This document shows positions 44,261-54,086 of a DNA stretch of 64,000 nucleotides, one piece after another. The notes beneath the pieces are model-generated. The model was not told the DNA's origin. It worked only from the letters and a program-made list of their open reading frames with translations, and did no database searches. The position numbers were made by a program, and so were the translations under genes. Numbering within the stretch: position 1 is the first letter of the stretch; each line of letters starts with the position of its first letter. The stretch is taken from positions 8,484-72,483 of the forward strand of contig URXV01000008.1 in assembly GCA_900551865.1 (NCBI GenBank). Direction: 5' to 3'. This stretch comes from an uncultured Rickettsiales bacterium. Its GTDB lineage: Bacteria; Pseudomonadota; Alphaproteobacteria; RF32; CAG-239.

Positions 44261-45468
44261 TACAAATCCTCCTCAATAGCACTTTTTAAGAGTGTAAGTC
44301 CTTCAAGCGTATCAGAAGCAATAGACAAAGGCAGTCCGGATTTTTGTAAAATTTCAGTAGCCTCGTTTTTATTTGTCCCTTCAAAACGTACAACCAGAGG
44401 AATGTTAAGCCCTAAATCGTTTGCAACGGTAATTATGCCGTCCGCAATAAGATTGCAGCGTAAAAAACCGCCGAGAATGTTTATAAGGATGCCGTCAACT
44501 TTGGGATTTGTCATAATAAGTTTTATACTTGCGGCGATTTTATCCCTGTCAACGCCGCCTTTTAAATTAAGAAAACATGCTGTTTCCATGCCCATTTTTT
44601 GAGCTTGATTGATTGTACTTAATGCGAGTCCGTCGCCATTGACGATGATACCTATGCCGCTTTCCAGTTCTTTATATTGAAAACCGTATTTTGCAGCAGT
44701 CAACTCTCTTTCTTCCGTTTCAGAATCGTCCGACATCTTTACAATATCCGGATGTCTGTATAAAGCATTGCCGTCAAAGATGATTTTGGCATCGAGTGCC
44801 CAGATGTCCCCGTTCTTGCTGATGCCAATCGGATTAATCTCAAGCATGGTCGCGTCATAACTGTAAAATACTTTCAGCATTCTGTTCAAAAACGCTTTTA
44901 AACCGGTTGTATTAAGCTGGGTTTGCATAAAATCCGTAATTAAGGATAACTGCTCATGTTTTATTTCCTTCTGCAGCCCCAGATTTATTTTTAATAATTT
45001 GTCAGGATGGTCAATAGCCAGTTTGACAATGTCGTCATCATCTTTCTCTGTAACCGGCGCTATCAACAGGACAGTTGATGCTGCTACCCAGTCCACAACA
45101 AGCCCCAGATAAAATTTTTTCACGGTTTTTATAAATTCTTCAACATACACTCTGCTGACAAGTCGTCCCTTGGCGCCGGTTTGGTTCGTAACCAAAAGGT
45201 TTTCCAACATTTCATCGGCATTTTCATAAACCTCATCCAAAGTTTTGGAAAGTCTGATTCCTCCCTTGCGTCCGGCTCTCTTGTCTGAAAACTTCCCTAC
45301 ATCACGGGAACCGGCCTGAATTTGTGCTTTAACAACCCACGGACCGAACTCTGATATCTTTTCTGCTGCACTTTTGGCTTCCGCAGGCGTATACGCCACC
45401 AAACCGTATGGAACGTTAATTCCGGCTTTCTTAAAAATCTTTTTGGCCTGATATTCGTGAATATTCAT
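44260..45468 (-). CDS. Succinyl-CoA synthetase beta-like protein (ATP-grasp), diverged
   Basis: 402 residues. The ATP-grasp part begins MNIHEYQAKKIFKKAGI as in SucC and keeps GPWVVKAQIQAG and the metal-site LEINPI, but the usual GGRGKAGG loop is replaced by GSRDVGKFSDKRAGRKGG, and the CoA-ligase part has CFLNLKGGVDRDK for the usual FLDVGGGA. It is translationally coupled to the alpha-like gene, so they probably form a heteromer. Start overlaps sufE by 38 bases. Confidence 0.82.
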   Translation of the reverse strand: MNIHEYQAKKIFKKAGINVPYGLVAYTPAEAKSAAEKISEFGPWVVKAQIQAGSRDVGKFSDKRAGRKGGIRLSKTLDEVYENADEMLENLLVTNQTGAKGRLVSRVYVEEFIKTVKKFYLGLVVDWVAASTVLLIAPVTEKDDDDIVKLAIDHPDKLLKINLGLQKEIKHEQLSLITDFMQTQLNTTGLKAFLNRMLKVFYSYDATMLEINPIGISKNGDIWALDAKIIFDGNALYRHPDIVKMSDDSETEERELTAAKYGFQYKELESGIGIIVNGDGLALSTINQAQKMGMETACFLNLKGGVDRDKIAASIKLIMTNPKVDGILINILGGFLRCNLIADGIITVANDLGLNIPLVVRFEGTNKNEATEILQKSGLPLSIASDTLEGLTLLKSAIEEDL

Positions 45469-45877
45469 TCTGTCCCTTTAGTGCTTGTGCGGCATAATAT
45501 TTAATCTTGTCTACCATTGAAAGCATACCGCTGCGCCGATTGGGCGTAATATGCTCTCTCAATCCCATTTTATCAAAAATTTCTTCAACATCAATATCTA
45601 AAATTTCTTGTGCAGACTTATCTTTAAATATTTCCAGAACGACGGCAATAATTCCGCGGACGATAATGGCATCGCTGTCACCTTCAAAACTGATGCCGTT
45701 TTCACTATAATGAGGGATAATCCAAACCTGGGATTGGCAGCCGGGAACTTTCCATTCGTCTTTTTTTTGCTCATCGCTGAAACGGGGAAGCTGGTTGCCA
45801 AGTTCTATAAGATATTTATAGCGGTCTTCCCAGCCATCCAAAAATGAAAAATCGTCAATTAAGCTTTCAATACTCAT
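45431..45877 (-). CDS. sufE: SufE-family sulfur acceptor
   Basis: 148 residues. Accepts persulfide from SufS during Fe-S cluster assembly. The motif VPGCQSQVW carries the acceptor Cys47. Typical length and a helical C-terminal domain (LREHITPNRRSGML). Lies in the sufS-sufT-sufE order and overlaps the following sucC-like gene by 38 bases. Confidence 0.93.
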   Translation of the reverse strand: MSIESLIDDFSFLDGWEDRYKYLIELGNQLPRFSDEQKKDEWKVPGCQSQVWIIPHYSENGISFEGDSDAIIVRGIIAVVLEIFKDKSAQEILDIDVEEIFDKMGLREHITPNRRSGMLSMVDKIKYYAAQALKGQNEYSRISGQKDF

Positions 45878-45892
45878 CTGCCGTATCCTTTG

Positions 45893-46318
45893 CTAAATCA
45901 TTTCCAACATCATTCTGGCATCATCACTCAGTCTTTCAAGCGTCCATGCCGGTTCCCAGACAACTTCGACCTCCACTTTCCCGACTCCGGGAATTCCGGC
46001 AGTTGCATCGGCAACCTGTTGCGGTAAAATTCCGGCAACAGGGCAGCCGGGAGCAGTCAGGGACATATCTATATGCAAATTGCCGCAGTCTTCTTGATTT
46101 ATTTTATAAATAAGCCCGAGGTCATAAACATTGATTGGTATTTCGGGGTCAAATACGGTTTTTATTGCTTCTACGATATCGTACATCTTCGCTTTTGTTT
46201 GGCCAACGGCAAGTTCTTGTCCTGCGTATGCCTTATAAACAGGCAGTTCTTCAATACTCATCGCATCAAGGAGCTGTGCTTCGGTTTCGTCAATCAGTTC
46301 TTCGGTATTATCAGTCAT
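45893..46318 (-). CDS. sufT: SUF-associated MIP18-family protein (SufT-like)
   Basis: 141 residues. The MIP18/DUF59 domain (about 45-135; VFDPEIPINVYDLGLIY, then MSLTAPGCPVAG) is involved in Fe-S cluster maturation and is often encoded beside sufS. The conserved DPEIP and Cys in APGCP are intact. The N-terminal 40 residues are an acidic extension. ATG 46318 is chosen; a TTG at 46336 is possible. It starts 10 bases after sufS. Confidence 0.9.
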   Translation of the reverse strand: MTDNTEELIDETEAQLLDAMSIEELPVYKAYAGQELAVGQTKAKMYDIVEAIKTVFDPEIPINVYDLGLIYKINQEDCGNLHIDMSLTAPGCPVAGILPQQVADATAGIPGVGKVEVEVVWEPAWTLERLSDDARMMLEMI

Positions 46319-46328
46319 CGTTTTTCTT

Positions 46329-47546
46329 TTAACCAAAAAATTCCTTTGCTTTGTACAAAGCTTTTATAAATTCATCAATATCTTCTTTTATGGTATAAAT
46401 GCCCAAAGAGGCTCTGGCAAGAGAGGTGTATCCCAGATAATTGACCAGCGGTTCGGCACAAAAATGCCCTGTCCGGATTGCAATTCCCTCTTTTCCTAAA
46501 ATAAAAGCCAAATCCTGCGGGTGTATACCATCTATGGCGAATGAAAAAACACCGCCCTTTTCTTTTGCCGTTCCTAAAATCTTAAGCCCGTTTATTTCTG
46601 ACATTCGCCTTGTTGCATAATCCGTCAGATTGTTTTCATATTCTTCAATCTCACTAAAGTCAAACTGCATAAGATAGTTTAATGAAGCACCTAAGCCGAT
46701 AGCCTGTACGATAGCAGGAGTTCCGGCTTCAAAACGGGCAGGAGGGTTTGTAAAAGATGTTTTTTCATAGCTGACATGTTCAATCATATCACCGCCGTAC
46801 TGATAAGGCGGCATATCGGCGAGCAAATCATATTTGCCGTAAAGGATGCCGATACCCGTAGGTCCGTATACCTTATGTCCGGAAAATGCCAGAAAATCAC
46901 AGTTAAAATCTTTCACGTCTATTTTTTTATGTACCGCAAATTGACAGGCGTCTATTAATACCTTTGCGCCGATATTATGCGCTGCAGTACAAATCTTTTT
47001 TACCGGGAAAACTGTTCCCAAAACATTAGACATTGCTGTAACGGCGACAATTTTGGTATTTTCATGCAGCGAGTCGGTAAATTTATTCCACGAAAAACTT
47101 CCGTCTTCTTCCAAATCAAAATAAACCAGTTTTGCGCCGGTCTTGGCTGCCCATTGCTGCCACGTTACCAGATTGGCATGATGCTCGGCACGGGAGAGGA
47201 GAATTTCGTCGCCCGGTTTTAATGTCATTGCCCCGAAAGTCGCTGCAACCAAGTTAATTCCTTCCGTTGCGCTGCGGGTAAAAATAATTTCTTCAGGTTT
47301 TTCCGCATTAATGAAACGTGCGGCAGATTTTCTGGCATCTTCATAATTCTCGGTTGCTTTTTCTGAAAGCCAGTAGCTTCCGCGGTGAACGTTTGCATAT
47401 TCGTCTAAATACGCCTTTCGGATTTCTTCCAGCATCACTAATGGCTTTTGCGCCGATGCTGCCGTGTCCAGATATGTATTGCGTTTCCCTTCTATCAGTC
47501 TGTCCAGAATGGGAAAATCTTTTCTGATTTTATATGCATCAAACAT
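46329..47546 (-). CDS. sufS: Cysteine desulfurase SufS
   Basis: 405 residues. PLP enzyme that extracts sulfur from cysteine for Fe-S clusters. PLP Lys225 lies in SGHKVYGP and the catalytic Cys363 in RTGHFCAEP, both intact. GGGG lies 7 bases before ATG 47546. It begins a six-gene run (sufS, sufT, sufE, sucC-like, sucD-like, comF) separated from fabZ by a terminator. Confidence 0.95.
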   Translation of the reverse strand: MFDAYKIRKDFPILDRLIEGKRNTYLDTAASAQKPLVMLEEIRKAYLDEYANVHRGSYWLSEKATENYEDARKSAARFINAEKPEEIIFTRSATEGINLVAATFGAMTLKPGDEILLSRAEHHANLVTWQQWAAKTGAKLVYFDLEEDGSFSWNKFTDSLHENTKIVAVTAMSNVLGTVFPVKKICTAAHNIGAKVLIDACQFAVHKKIDVKDFNCDFLAFSGHKVYGPTGIGILYGKYDLLADMPPYQYGGDMIEHVSYEKTSFTNPPARFEAGTPAIVQAIGLGASLNYLMQFDFSEIEEYENNLTDYATRRMSEINGLKILGTAKEKGGVFSFAIDGIHPQDLAFILGKEGIAIRTGHFCAEPLVNYLGYTSLARASLGIYTIKEDIDEFIKALYKAKEFFG

Positions 47547-47555
47547 GTTATTACC

Positions 47556-47598
47556 CCAAAAAATTAGAGATAAGATAAATCCTATCTCTAATTTTTTC
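47556..47598 (-). terminator. Terminator between fabZ and sufS
   Basis: Minus-strand AATTAGAGATA and TATCTCTAATT form an 11-bp stem followed by TTTTTT, so the envelope operon ends at fabZ and the suf operon has its own transcription start nearby. Confidence 0.8.
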
Positions 47599-47626
47599 AA
47601 CCTCAAAACTATTTAAAACGAACTAA

Positions 47627-48079
47627 TTATTCAATAATCATTGCCGTTAATTCTGCTTCTGAGGCAACCTGCCCGTCAACCATGGCTGTTCCCTTGAATA
47701 CAAAGATATTCCGGCGGGCTTTAATCTTTTCTACATGGATTCTCAACTGGTCTCCCGGTTTTACCTGTTTTCTGAATTTAACCCCGTCAATACCCATAAA
47801 CAAAACCGAGCGCTTGGATTCGGCGTAATTTTCATCTTTCGATATAACCGCAATGCCTGCTGCCTGTGCCATTGCTTCAATCTGCAAAACGCCCGGCATA
47901 ATCGGATTTCCCGGAAAATGCCCTTGGAAAAATTCTTCGTTCATTGTAACGTTTTTAATACCGACGCCTTTTTCTCCCGGTACCTCTACCTCAAAACGGT
48001 CAACCAGCAAAAAGGGATATCTGTGCGGCAGCATTTTCATAATTTCTTCAATATGATAAACTTTCACGATTTCTGACAT
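47627..48079 (-). CDS. fabZ: 3-hydroxyacyl-ACP dehydratase FabZ
   Basis: 150 residues. Hot-dog-fold dehydratase of fatty acid elongation. Motifs LPHRYPFLLVD and FQGHFPGNPIMPGVLQIEA contain catalytic His54 and Glu68. ATG 48079 is chosen because GGAG lies 8 bases before it; longer in-frame starts lie inside lpxD. Usually followed by lpxA, which is absent here. Confidence 0.96.
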   Translation of the reverse strand: MSEIVKVYHIEEIMKMLPHRYPFLLVDRFEVEVPGEKGVGIKNVTMNEEFFQGHFPGNPIMPGVLQIEAMAQAAGIAVISKDENYAESKRSVLFMGIDGVKFRKQVKPGDQLRIHVEKIKARRNIFVFKGTAMVDGQVASEAELTAMIIE

Positions 48080-48095
48080 AATGTAGTCTCCTTTG

Positions 48096-49109
48096 TTATT
48101 TTTTACTGTTTTTTTGCAAAAATGCGACCTGACGCATAAAATCTTTAAAAGGCACTGTTGGCGTTCCCATAACAATTGCACCGGGCTCAATATCCCGCAT
48201 AACGCCGGATTGCGCTCCGATTTGTGCCCCGCTGCCGACATTCAGGTGGTCGGCAAAACCCGTCTGTCCTCCGCACACGACATAATCGCCAAACGTGCAG
48301 CTTCCTGCAATTCCCGTTTGGGCAACCAGTATGCAGTAATTTCCGATTTTGTCATTATGCGCAATTTGCACCAGATTATCGACACGGCAGCCGTTTCCGA
48401 TAATCGTGTCGTCTAAAGCACCCCGGTCAATACAGGTGTTTGCGCCGATTTCAACGTCATTGCCGATGATAACGCGTCCGATTTGTGGGATTCTCTTATG
48501 CTGCCCGTCAACAACAGAAAAACCAAATCCGTCTTGTCCGATTCGTGCCCCCGTATAAATATAACAGTCGTTTCCCATCAGGCAGTAAGCTATACTCGCA
48601 TTATTGCCGATTCGGCAGTTGTTGCCAATCTTACAGCCTCTGGAAATAACCGCATTAGCTTCTATGATACAGTCATCGCCGATAGTCACGTCGTCTTCAA
48701 TAACGGCATGCGGACCGATAAAACAACCCTTGCCTATTTTTGCCGTTTTGGCGATTACGGCACTTTCTGCGATACCGGGAGCAGGCTTGTGCTCGGAATA
48801 AAAAGCGCTGACTAACCGGATAAACGAAAGTTTGGGATTGCTGCTGGTCAGAACAATAACGCCTTCGGGAATGAGGTGCGCCAGCTCTTCTGTCGAAATA
48901 CAGGCTTTCGCCTTAATTCCGGCTGCTTTATCCTTATTTTTCCTGTCATAAAAGAAACACAAATCTTCACTGCCGGCGCTTTCAATGGAGCAGATATTTT
49001 CAATAAGCTCATTTTCTTTTCCGGCGGTTACCAGTTCTGCCTCGGCAATCCGGGCAATTTCCCTAATGCTTTTTTTGCCGCTGTAATTATAAAAAACAGT
49101 ATCAGCCAT
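48096..49109 (-). CDS. lpxD: UDP-3-O-acylglucosamine N-acyltransferase
   Basis: 337 residues. Adds the N-linked acyl chain in lipid A synthesis. An N-terminal uridine-binding domain precedes a left-handed beta-helix of hexapeptide repeats (IGKGCFIGPHAVIEDDVTIG and so on), with the catalytic His in LVQIAHND. Located between bamA and fabZ as usual. Confidence 0.96.
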   Translation of the reverse strand: MADTVFYNYSGKKSIREIARIAEAELVTAGKENELIENICSIESAGSEDLCFFYDRKNKDKAAGIKAKACISTEELAHLIPEGVIVLTSSNPKLSFIRLVSAFYSEHKPAPGIAESAVIAKTAKIGKGCFIGPHAVIEDDVTIGDDCIIEANAVISRGCKIGNNCRIGNNASIAYCLMGNDCYIYTGARIGQDGFGFSVVDGQHKRIPQIGRVIIGNDVEIGANTCIDRGALDDTIIGNGCRVDNLVQIAHNDKIGNYCILVAQTGIAGSCTFGDYVVCGGQTGFADHLNVGSGAQIGAQSGVMRDIEPGAIVMGTPTVPFKDFMRQVAFLQKNSKK

Positions 49110-49123
49110 TATTTATTCCTTCA

Positions 49124-51376
49124 TTACAAACTTGTACCAAAGTTCAAACGGAATACTTCTGTTTCATCGTAATCCTGCTTAACAATCGGGAAACCGAAGT
49201 CGATATCGATTTTACCCATCGGTGATGTCCACTCGAAACCAAAACCAATGGCAACACGCGGGCTGGAGGAATAGTCGACATCGGAAGTGTTAATGTTGTC
49301 CGGCTTGCCTGTTGTACCGACGTCAACAAATGTCCGGCCTCTGATGCCGAGTTCATCCAATCCCATCGGGAAAGCCAATTCGGCACCTCCGTACAGCATC
49401 CAGTTGCCGCCCAATGCGTCTTTGGTAACTTTATCGCGTGCACTGATACCGCCGGTTTCAAAACCGCGCATTGTATTGCCGCCGAGGAAATAACGCTGTG
49501 CCAGACGGACGTCTTCCCCGCCGTAACCGGCAATATATCCGCCGTTGATGAAGAACTTAAAGGTGTAATAGTCAGACAACGTATAGAATTTATATGCTTT
49601 CGCGTCAAATTTCAAATATTTGTCATCGCCGCCCAAGCCGGAAATATCGTTGCCGAATGAAAGGTAATAACCCTCACGCGGCTTCATAATATTGTCGCGT
49701 TTGTCATAAACGATAGTCTGCCCGATAACGGAGTCGATAGCGTCGCCTTCTTCTTCCTGAATATATTTGGACGCGCTGCTGACATTTTTAATTTTATCCT
49801 GTTTCAGGGTATAACGGACATACTGGCTTAAATCGTCGGTATAATTCCAGCCGAAGCGTAATCTGCCGCCCATGGTATCCATATCGTAGTTGCTCTCGTC
49901 CTGATAATCTTCAGTCTGATAGAACAAGTCTGTACCTGCACTGAGACGGCGATCCATAAAGTACGGTTCGGTAAAGCTGAAACTGTAATCGGTCGAACGT
50001 TGTGAAACGCCCGCATTCAAACTGACCTGCTGACCTTTGCCGAGGAAGTTGTTTTCGGTAATTCCTGCGCGGATTAATGCCCCGTTAACGGTAGAATAGC
50101 CGACGCCGACATTGAAATAGCCCGTCGATTTTTCTTCGACATTAACATTAATGTCTGCTTTGTCGTAATCAACGCGTTCGGTATCAATGTCTACCTTGCT
50201 GAAATAATTCAGCCGTTCGACGTTTCTTCTCGATTCCCTTATCTTGGCGACGTTGAAAACATTGCCTTCGGAAATGCGAAATTCGCGTCTGATAACCTCG
50301 TCAAGCGTTCTGGTATTGCCTGTAATATTGATTCTGTTTACGAAAACTTTTGCATTTTCTTTAATATCGAAAACAACACTGAGTTTTCCTGTTTCTCTGT
50401 CTTTGTAAATATTGGGAACAACCTCGACAAAAACAAAACCTTTGCGGGAAAGCTCCTCGGTCAGAGCATTGACTGTTTTTTCTATTTCATCGGAGTTGTA
50501 CCAGTTTCCTGTTTTGAATGTAACATATTTGTACCATTGGTTGGCATCAATATCCGGTACTGTCGATTTAATCTGAATATCATTAATGGTATAACGCTTT
50601 CCTTCGTCAATCGTAAAGGTAAGGATAAAAGAAGTTTTATCTCTGGACAGTTCGGCGATTGCTGAAACAACGGCAAAATCGGCATATCCGTGCCGGTTGT
50701 AGAAACGCCGCAGCAATTCTTGGTCATAGTTCATTTTTTCACGGTCAAAATTTTCCGCATTTGAAAACAGTCTGTACCAGCGGCTTTCTTTGCTCATAAT
50801 TTCGCTTTGCAGGTCTTTTCCCGTATAGTGCTTGTTGCCGATAAAGTTAATGGTGTCAATTTTTGCTTCCGGGCCTTCTTCAATCTCAAAAATCAAATCT
50901 ACGCGGTTTTCTGATTTTTTAATAATTTTCGGCTCAACAGATACGCCATATCTCCCGGCACGCTTATAGACGTCCAAAATTCTCTGAACGTCTTGTTGAA
51001 CTTTGGCTTTGCTGAAAACTGAGCGGGGAGCGGACTGGACTTCCGATTCAAGAATTTTATCGTCAATCTTGTCATTGCCGTCAAAGGCCATGACGCCGAT
51101 TACCGGATTCTCCTTAACGTTAATGACAAGCGTATTGCCTTTGGTGTCGAAACTGATGTCGCTGAACAGGCCCGTATCATATAACCGTTTCAAAGCCTCG
51201 TTAAGCTCTTCGGTCGAAACCGGCTTGTTTGTATTGATGCCCGCATAAGACAAGGCCGTTTCTTTCTCTACGCGTTGAAGTCCGTTAATGTTAATGTTGC
51301 TGATAACTCCCTGCGCCATGGCATTAGAACAAACGGCCAGTGCCAGCAACGAAATCCCCGCTAATTTAAACTTCAT
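49124..51376 (-). CDS. bamA: Outer membrane protein assembly factor BamA
   Basis: 750 residues. Signal peptide (cleavage after AMA near residue 21), five POTRA domains (starting ISNININGLQRVE, for example NVEEKSTGYFNVGVGYS at the barrel entry), and a C-terminal 16-stranded barrel ending with an aromatic-rich strand (VFRLNFGTSL). It is the central Bam subunit working with BamD (2815). Part of the rseP-bamA-lpxD-fabZ block. Confidence 0.97.
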   Translation of the reverse strand: MKFKLAGISLLALAVCSNAMAQGVISNININGLQRVEKETALSYAGINTNKPVSTEELNEALKRLYDTGLFSDISFDTKGNTLVINVKENPVIGVMAFDGNDKIDDKILESEVQSAPRSVFSKAKVQQDVQRILDVYKRAGRYGVSVEPKIIKKSENRVDLIFEIEEGPEAKIDTINFIGNKHYTGKDLQSEIMSKESRWYRLFSNAENFDREKMNYDQELLRRFYNRHGYADFAVVSAIAELSRDKTSFILTFTIDEGKRYTINDIQIKSTVPDIDANQWYKYVTFKTGNWYNSDEIEKTVNALTEELSRKGFVFVEVVPNIYKDRETGKLSVVFDIKENAKVFVNRINITGNTRTLDEVIRREFRISEGNVFNVAKIRESRRNVERLNYFSKVDIDTERVDYDKADINVNVEEKSTGYFNVGVGYSTVNGALIRAGITENNFLGKGQQVSLNAGVSQRSTDYSFSFTEPYFMDRRLSAGTDLFYQTEDYQDESNYDMDTMGGRLRFGWNYTDDLSQYVRYTLKQDKIKNVSSASKYIQEEEGDAIDSVIGQTIVYDKRDNIMKPREGYYLSFGNDISGLGGDDKYLKFDAKAYKFYTLSDYYTFKFFINGGYIAGYGGEDVRLAQRYFLGGNTMRGFETGGISARDKVTKDALGGNWMLYGGAELAFPMGLDELGIRGRTFVDVGTTGKPDNINTSDVDYSSSPRVAIGFGFEWTSPMGKIDIDFGFPIVKQDYDETEVFRLNFGTSL

Positions 51377-51393
51377 TTTTTAATCCTTACAAG

Positions 51394-52530
51394 CTATTCA
51401 AACCATCTTGTTATGAGGTGCTTAATATCATTCCAGGTTGCAAACACCATCAAAAACAAAATAAAACCAAGGCCTATCTTAAACAAATAATCTCTGAACT
51501 TTGTATTAAGCTCCCGCCTTGAAACTATTTCTAACAAATAAATTACAACATGTCCACCATCTAATACGGGGATTGGGAATAAGTTGATAAGCCCCAGATT
51601 AATGGACAACAGCGCCATAAAATATAAAAAGTCCAATATGCCGCGTGTACGGGATATGTCACCCGACATTTCCGCAATGCGGATAATGCCGCCGACATCT
51701 TCGCCGGATCGTTCTCCCGTTATCATCTGCCCGACGCCCCGTAAAGTCATATCTGTAACGTTGTAGACTTCTTCGGCCGCTTTTTTTACGGAGGCGCCGA
51801 AGTTGAAATTATCCTTGATAATTTTAAACTGCTTTGCTTCTCCCTTAATGCCTATCATTCGGCGCTTAACCGGCTTTTCAGATTCGTCAAAGGCGTATTC
51901 CATATCAACCAACGGGACGGTAACGGTAATCTCTTCGCTGTTTCTCTCAATCTTCATGTTGACATTGTCAATGGCAATACTGACTTCTTTGCTGATGTCC
52001 GACCAGTCATTGATTTTGTTGCCGTTGATTTCAAGAATTTTGTCGCCCTTTATAATGCCGGCCTTTTCCGCAGGGCTTTCTTTGATGACTTCGGAAACAA
52101 CCGGCGGAATGTCGTAGCTTCCGACAAAATAAAACAGACCGAAAAAAGTAATAAATGCAAAGAGATAATTAAACAAAGGTCCTGCAATGGCAATCGCCAG
52201 TTTTTTATACGGCGTTTGAGTTGCAAAAAGGTGTTTTTGTTCTTCCTCTGTGTACTTGCTCAAATCGACGTCGGATGTTGACGAGGATTCGTCTGCATCG
52301 CCTAAAAACTGGCAATATCCGCCTAACGGTATTGCTGAGATTTTCCATACAGTACCTTTTTTGTCCGTGCGGCTCCATAATTCTTTGCCAAACCCGATGG
52401 AGAAAGCGCTGACGCTGACCCCCAGGGAACGGGCAACGATAAAATGGCCGAATTCATGTACAAAAACCAAAACGCCGAGAAGGACAAGAAAGGGGATGAC
52501 ATAATGAATAATATTTAATATCCACTCCAT
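51394..52530 (-). CDS. rseP: Site-2 protease RseP
   Basis: 378 residues. Intramembrane zinc protease with HEFGH in the first membrane helix (His25, Glu26, His29), a single PDZ-like domain (about 125-195; SPAEKAGIIKGDKILEING) and the second zinc motif in LFPIPVLDGGHVV. It cleaves membrane anti-sigma factors and signal peptides. The dxr gene usually found between cdsA and rseP is missing. Confidence 0.95.
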   Translation of the reverse strand: MEWILNIIHYVIPFLVLLGVLVFVHEFGHFIVARSLGVSVSAFSIGFGKELWSRTDKKGTVWKISAIPLGGYCQFLGDADESSSTSDVDLSKYTEEEQKHLFATQTPYKKLAIAIAGPLFNYLFAFITFFGLFYFVGSYDIPPVVSEVIKESPAEKAGIIKGDKILEINGNKINDWSDISKEVSIAIDNVNMKIERNSEEITVTVPLVDMEYAFDESEKPVKRRMIGIKGEAKQFKIIKDNFNFGASVKKAAEEVYNVTDMTLRGVGQMITGERSGEDVGGIIRIAEMSGDISRTRGILDFLYFMALLSINLGLINLFPIPVLDGGHVVIYLLEIVSRRELNTKFRDYLFKIGLGFILFLMVFATWNDIKHLITRWFE

Positions 52531-52543
52531 AATTTTGTTCCTT

Positions 52544-53386
52544 TTAATTGCTAAGTGAAACTAAGGTAAAGTAACAATAGACAATCGGTGCGGCAAATAT
52601 CAGGCCGTCAATTCTGTCGAATACGCCGCCGTGTCCCGGAATCAGAGAACTGCTGTCTTTTACGCCCAGATGTCTTTTTATGGCGGATTCTGCAAGGTCG
52701 CCGATTTGAGCCACAATTGCAATCATGGCACCGAGCTGAGCAAATTTAAGCTGTTCGCTTAGCGGCATCGGCAGGTTAAAAATATTTTTAACGGTAAACA
52801 TATAAATAAAACTGACAGCAACAGCTAGGACAACCCCGCCGACAAGTCCAGACCAGGTTTTGTTTGGGCTTATTTTCGGAGCCAGCTTCGGTCCCTTTAG
52901 GGATGAGCCGACAATGTATCCGCCGATATCAACCCCCCAAACCATCAGCATAAACCATAATGTCATGACAAAGCTTCCCTTTTCTCCGGGGATACTGCCG
53001 AAAGTGTCAAACAGATAATATATCCAGTAGAGGGCGCCGACGCCGATAGAAATATAGGGAACACCGAGTGTGAGGAGCTTGCGGTGCTGCTCTTCTGTGG
53101 CTTTGATAAAAACAAAAAGCGTCGTTAATGCAATTGTCGCAATGAGCACCCAGCGGTTAAATACCAACAGGGAACACCCCATTGCAAAAGTATAGCATAC
53201 GGCATAAACGCTTGATTTCTTGTTGGGCACCATTGAAGCCCATTCCCAGGAAAGCATTGCGCCGACAATAAAGACAAGAATATCGACATACGGATGCCCG
53301 GACTGTAGTGCACCGATAACAATCGGAATCATTATAAGTGACGTCAGTATCCTCTTTTGCAATGATGTCAGTTCAGTTTTTGCCAT
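52544..53386 (-). CDS. cdsA: Phosphatidate cytidylyltransferase
   Basis: 280 residues, about eight membrane helices. Makes CDP-diacylglycerol, the branch point of phospholipid synthesis. The CDS signature SSLIPGHGGVFDRIDGL is present. ATG 53386 is used because GGGAGAGAAGG precedes it; it overlaps uppS by 14 bases. Confidence 0.95.
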   Translation of the reverse strand: MAKTELTSLQKRILTSLIMIPIVIGALQSGHPYVDILVFIVGAMLSWEWASMVPNKKSSVYAVCYTFAMGCSLLVFNRWVLIATIALTTLFVFIKATEEQHRKLLTLGVPYISIGVGALYWIYYLFDTFGSIPGEKGSFVMTLWFMLMVWGVDIGGYIVGSSLKGPKLAPKISPNKTWSGLVGGVVLAVAVSFIYMFTVKNIFNLPMPLSEQLKFAQLGAMIAIVAQIGDLAESAIKRHLGVKDSSSLIPGHGGVFDRIDGLIFAAPIVYCYFTLVSLSN

Positions 53387-54080
53387 ACCTTCTCTCCCTT
53401 TGATTGAATTTATTAATAATGTCCCAAAGCTCGTCTTTGCCAAAGTCAGGCCATAAAGTGTTTGTAAAAAACAACTCTGTATATGCTGACTGCCAGAGCA
53501 GATAATTGCTGATCCTTTGCTCTCCACTGGTTCTGATTAAAACGTCCGGATCCGGAATTTCTTTTGTATACAATTCTTCGGAAAAGACGTCTTGTGTAAT
53601 TTGGCTGATGTCCATGCTCCCTTCTTTTACTTTTGCGGCGATTTTTTTGACCGCAGACAAAATTTCCTGCCGCGAACCGTAAGACAGGGCTATGCATAAT
53701 GTCAGGTCTGTATTCTTCTCGGATTCTTTTTCAAGAAAAGTCATCTTTGCCTGAATGCTGTCGGACAGCATATATCTTTCTCCGATGAAAACAATGCGGA
53801 CATTATTATCCATGATTTCTTTCAACTCTTTATCCAGATATTCGTTCAACAGCTGCATCAAGGCATCGACTTCATCTTTGGAACGTTGCCAGTTTTCTGT
53901 GGAAAAAGCGTACAATGTCAAATATTTTACGCCGGACTCTTTCATTGCTCGGGTAATTTTAACAACGTTTTCCGCTCCTTTTTTATGCCCAAAAGTTCTG
54001 GGCATCCCTCTCTTTTTTGCCCAGCGGCCGTTGCCGTCCATGATAATGGCAATATGCCTGCATGTATTATTGGTATCCAT
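53373..54080 (-). CDS. uppS: Undecaprenyl diphosphate synthase
   Basis: 235 residues. Makes the C55 lipid carrier for peptidoglycan. Conserved opening IIMDGNGRWAKKRG with catalytic Asp15 and RTSGEQRISNYLLWQSAYTE near the C-terminus. Spacing to frr is 6 bases. Confidence 0.97.
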   Translation of the reverse strand: MDTNNTCRHIAIIMDGNGRWAKKRGMPRTFGHKKGAENVVKITRAMKESGVKYLTLYAFSTENWQRSKDEVDALMQLLNEYLDKELKEIMDNNVRIVFIGERYMLSDSIQAKMTFLEKESEKNTDLTLCIALSYGSRQEILSAVKKIAAKVKEGSMDISQITQDVFSEELYTKEIPDPDVLIRTSGEQRISNYLLWQSAYTELFFTNTLWPDFGKDELWDIINKFNQRERRYGKN

Positions 54081-54086
54081 CGTTAT

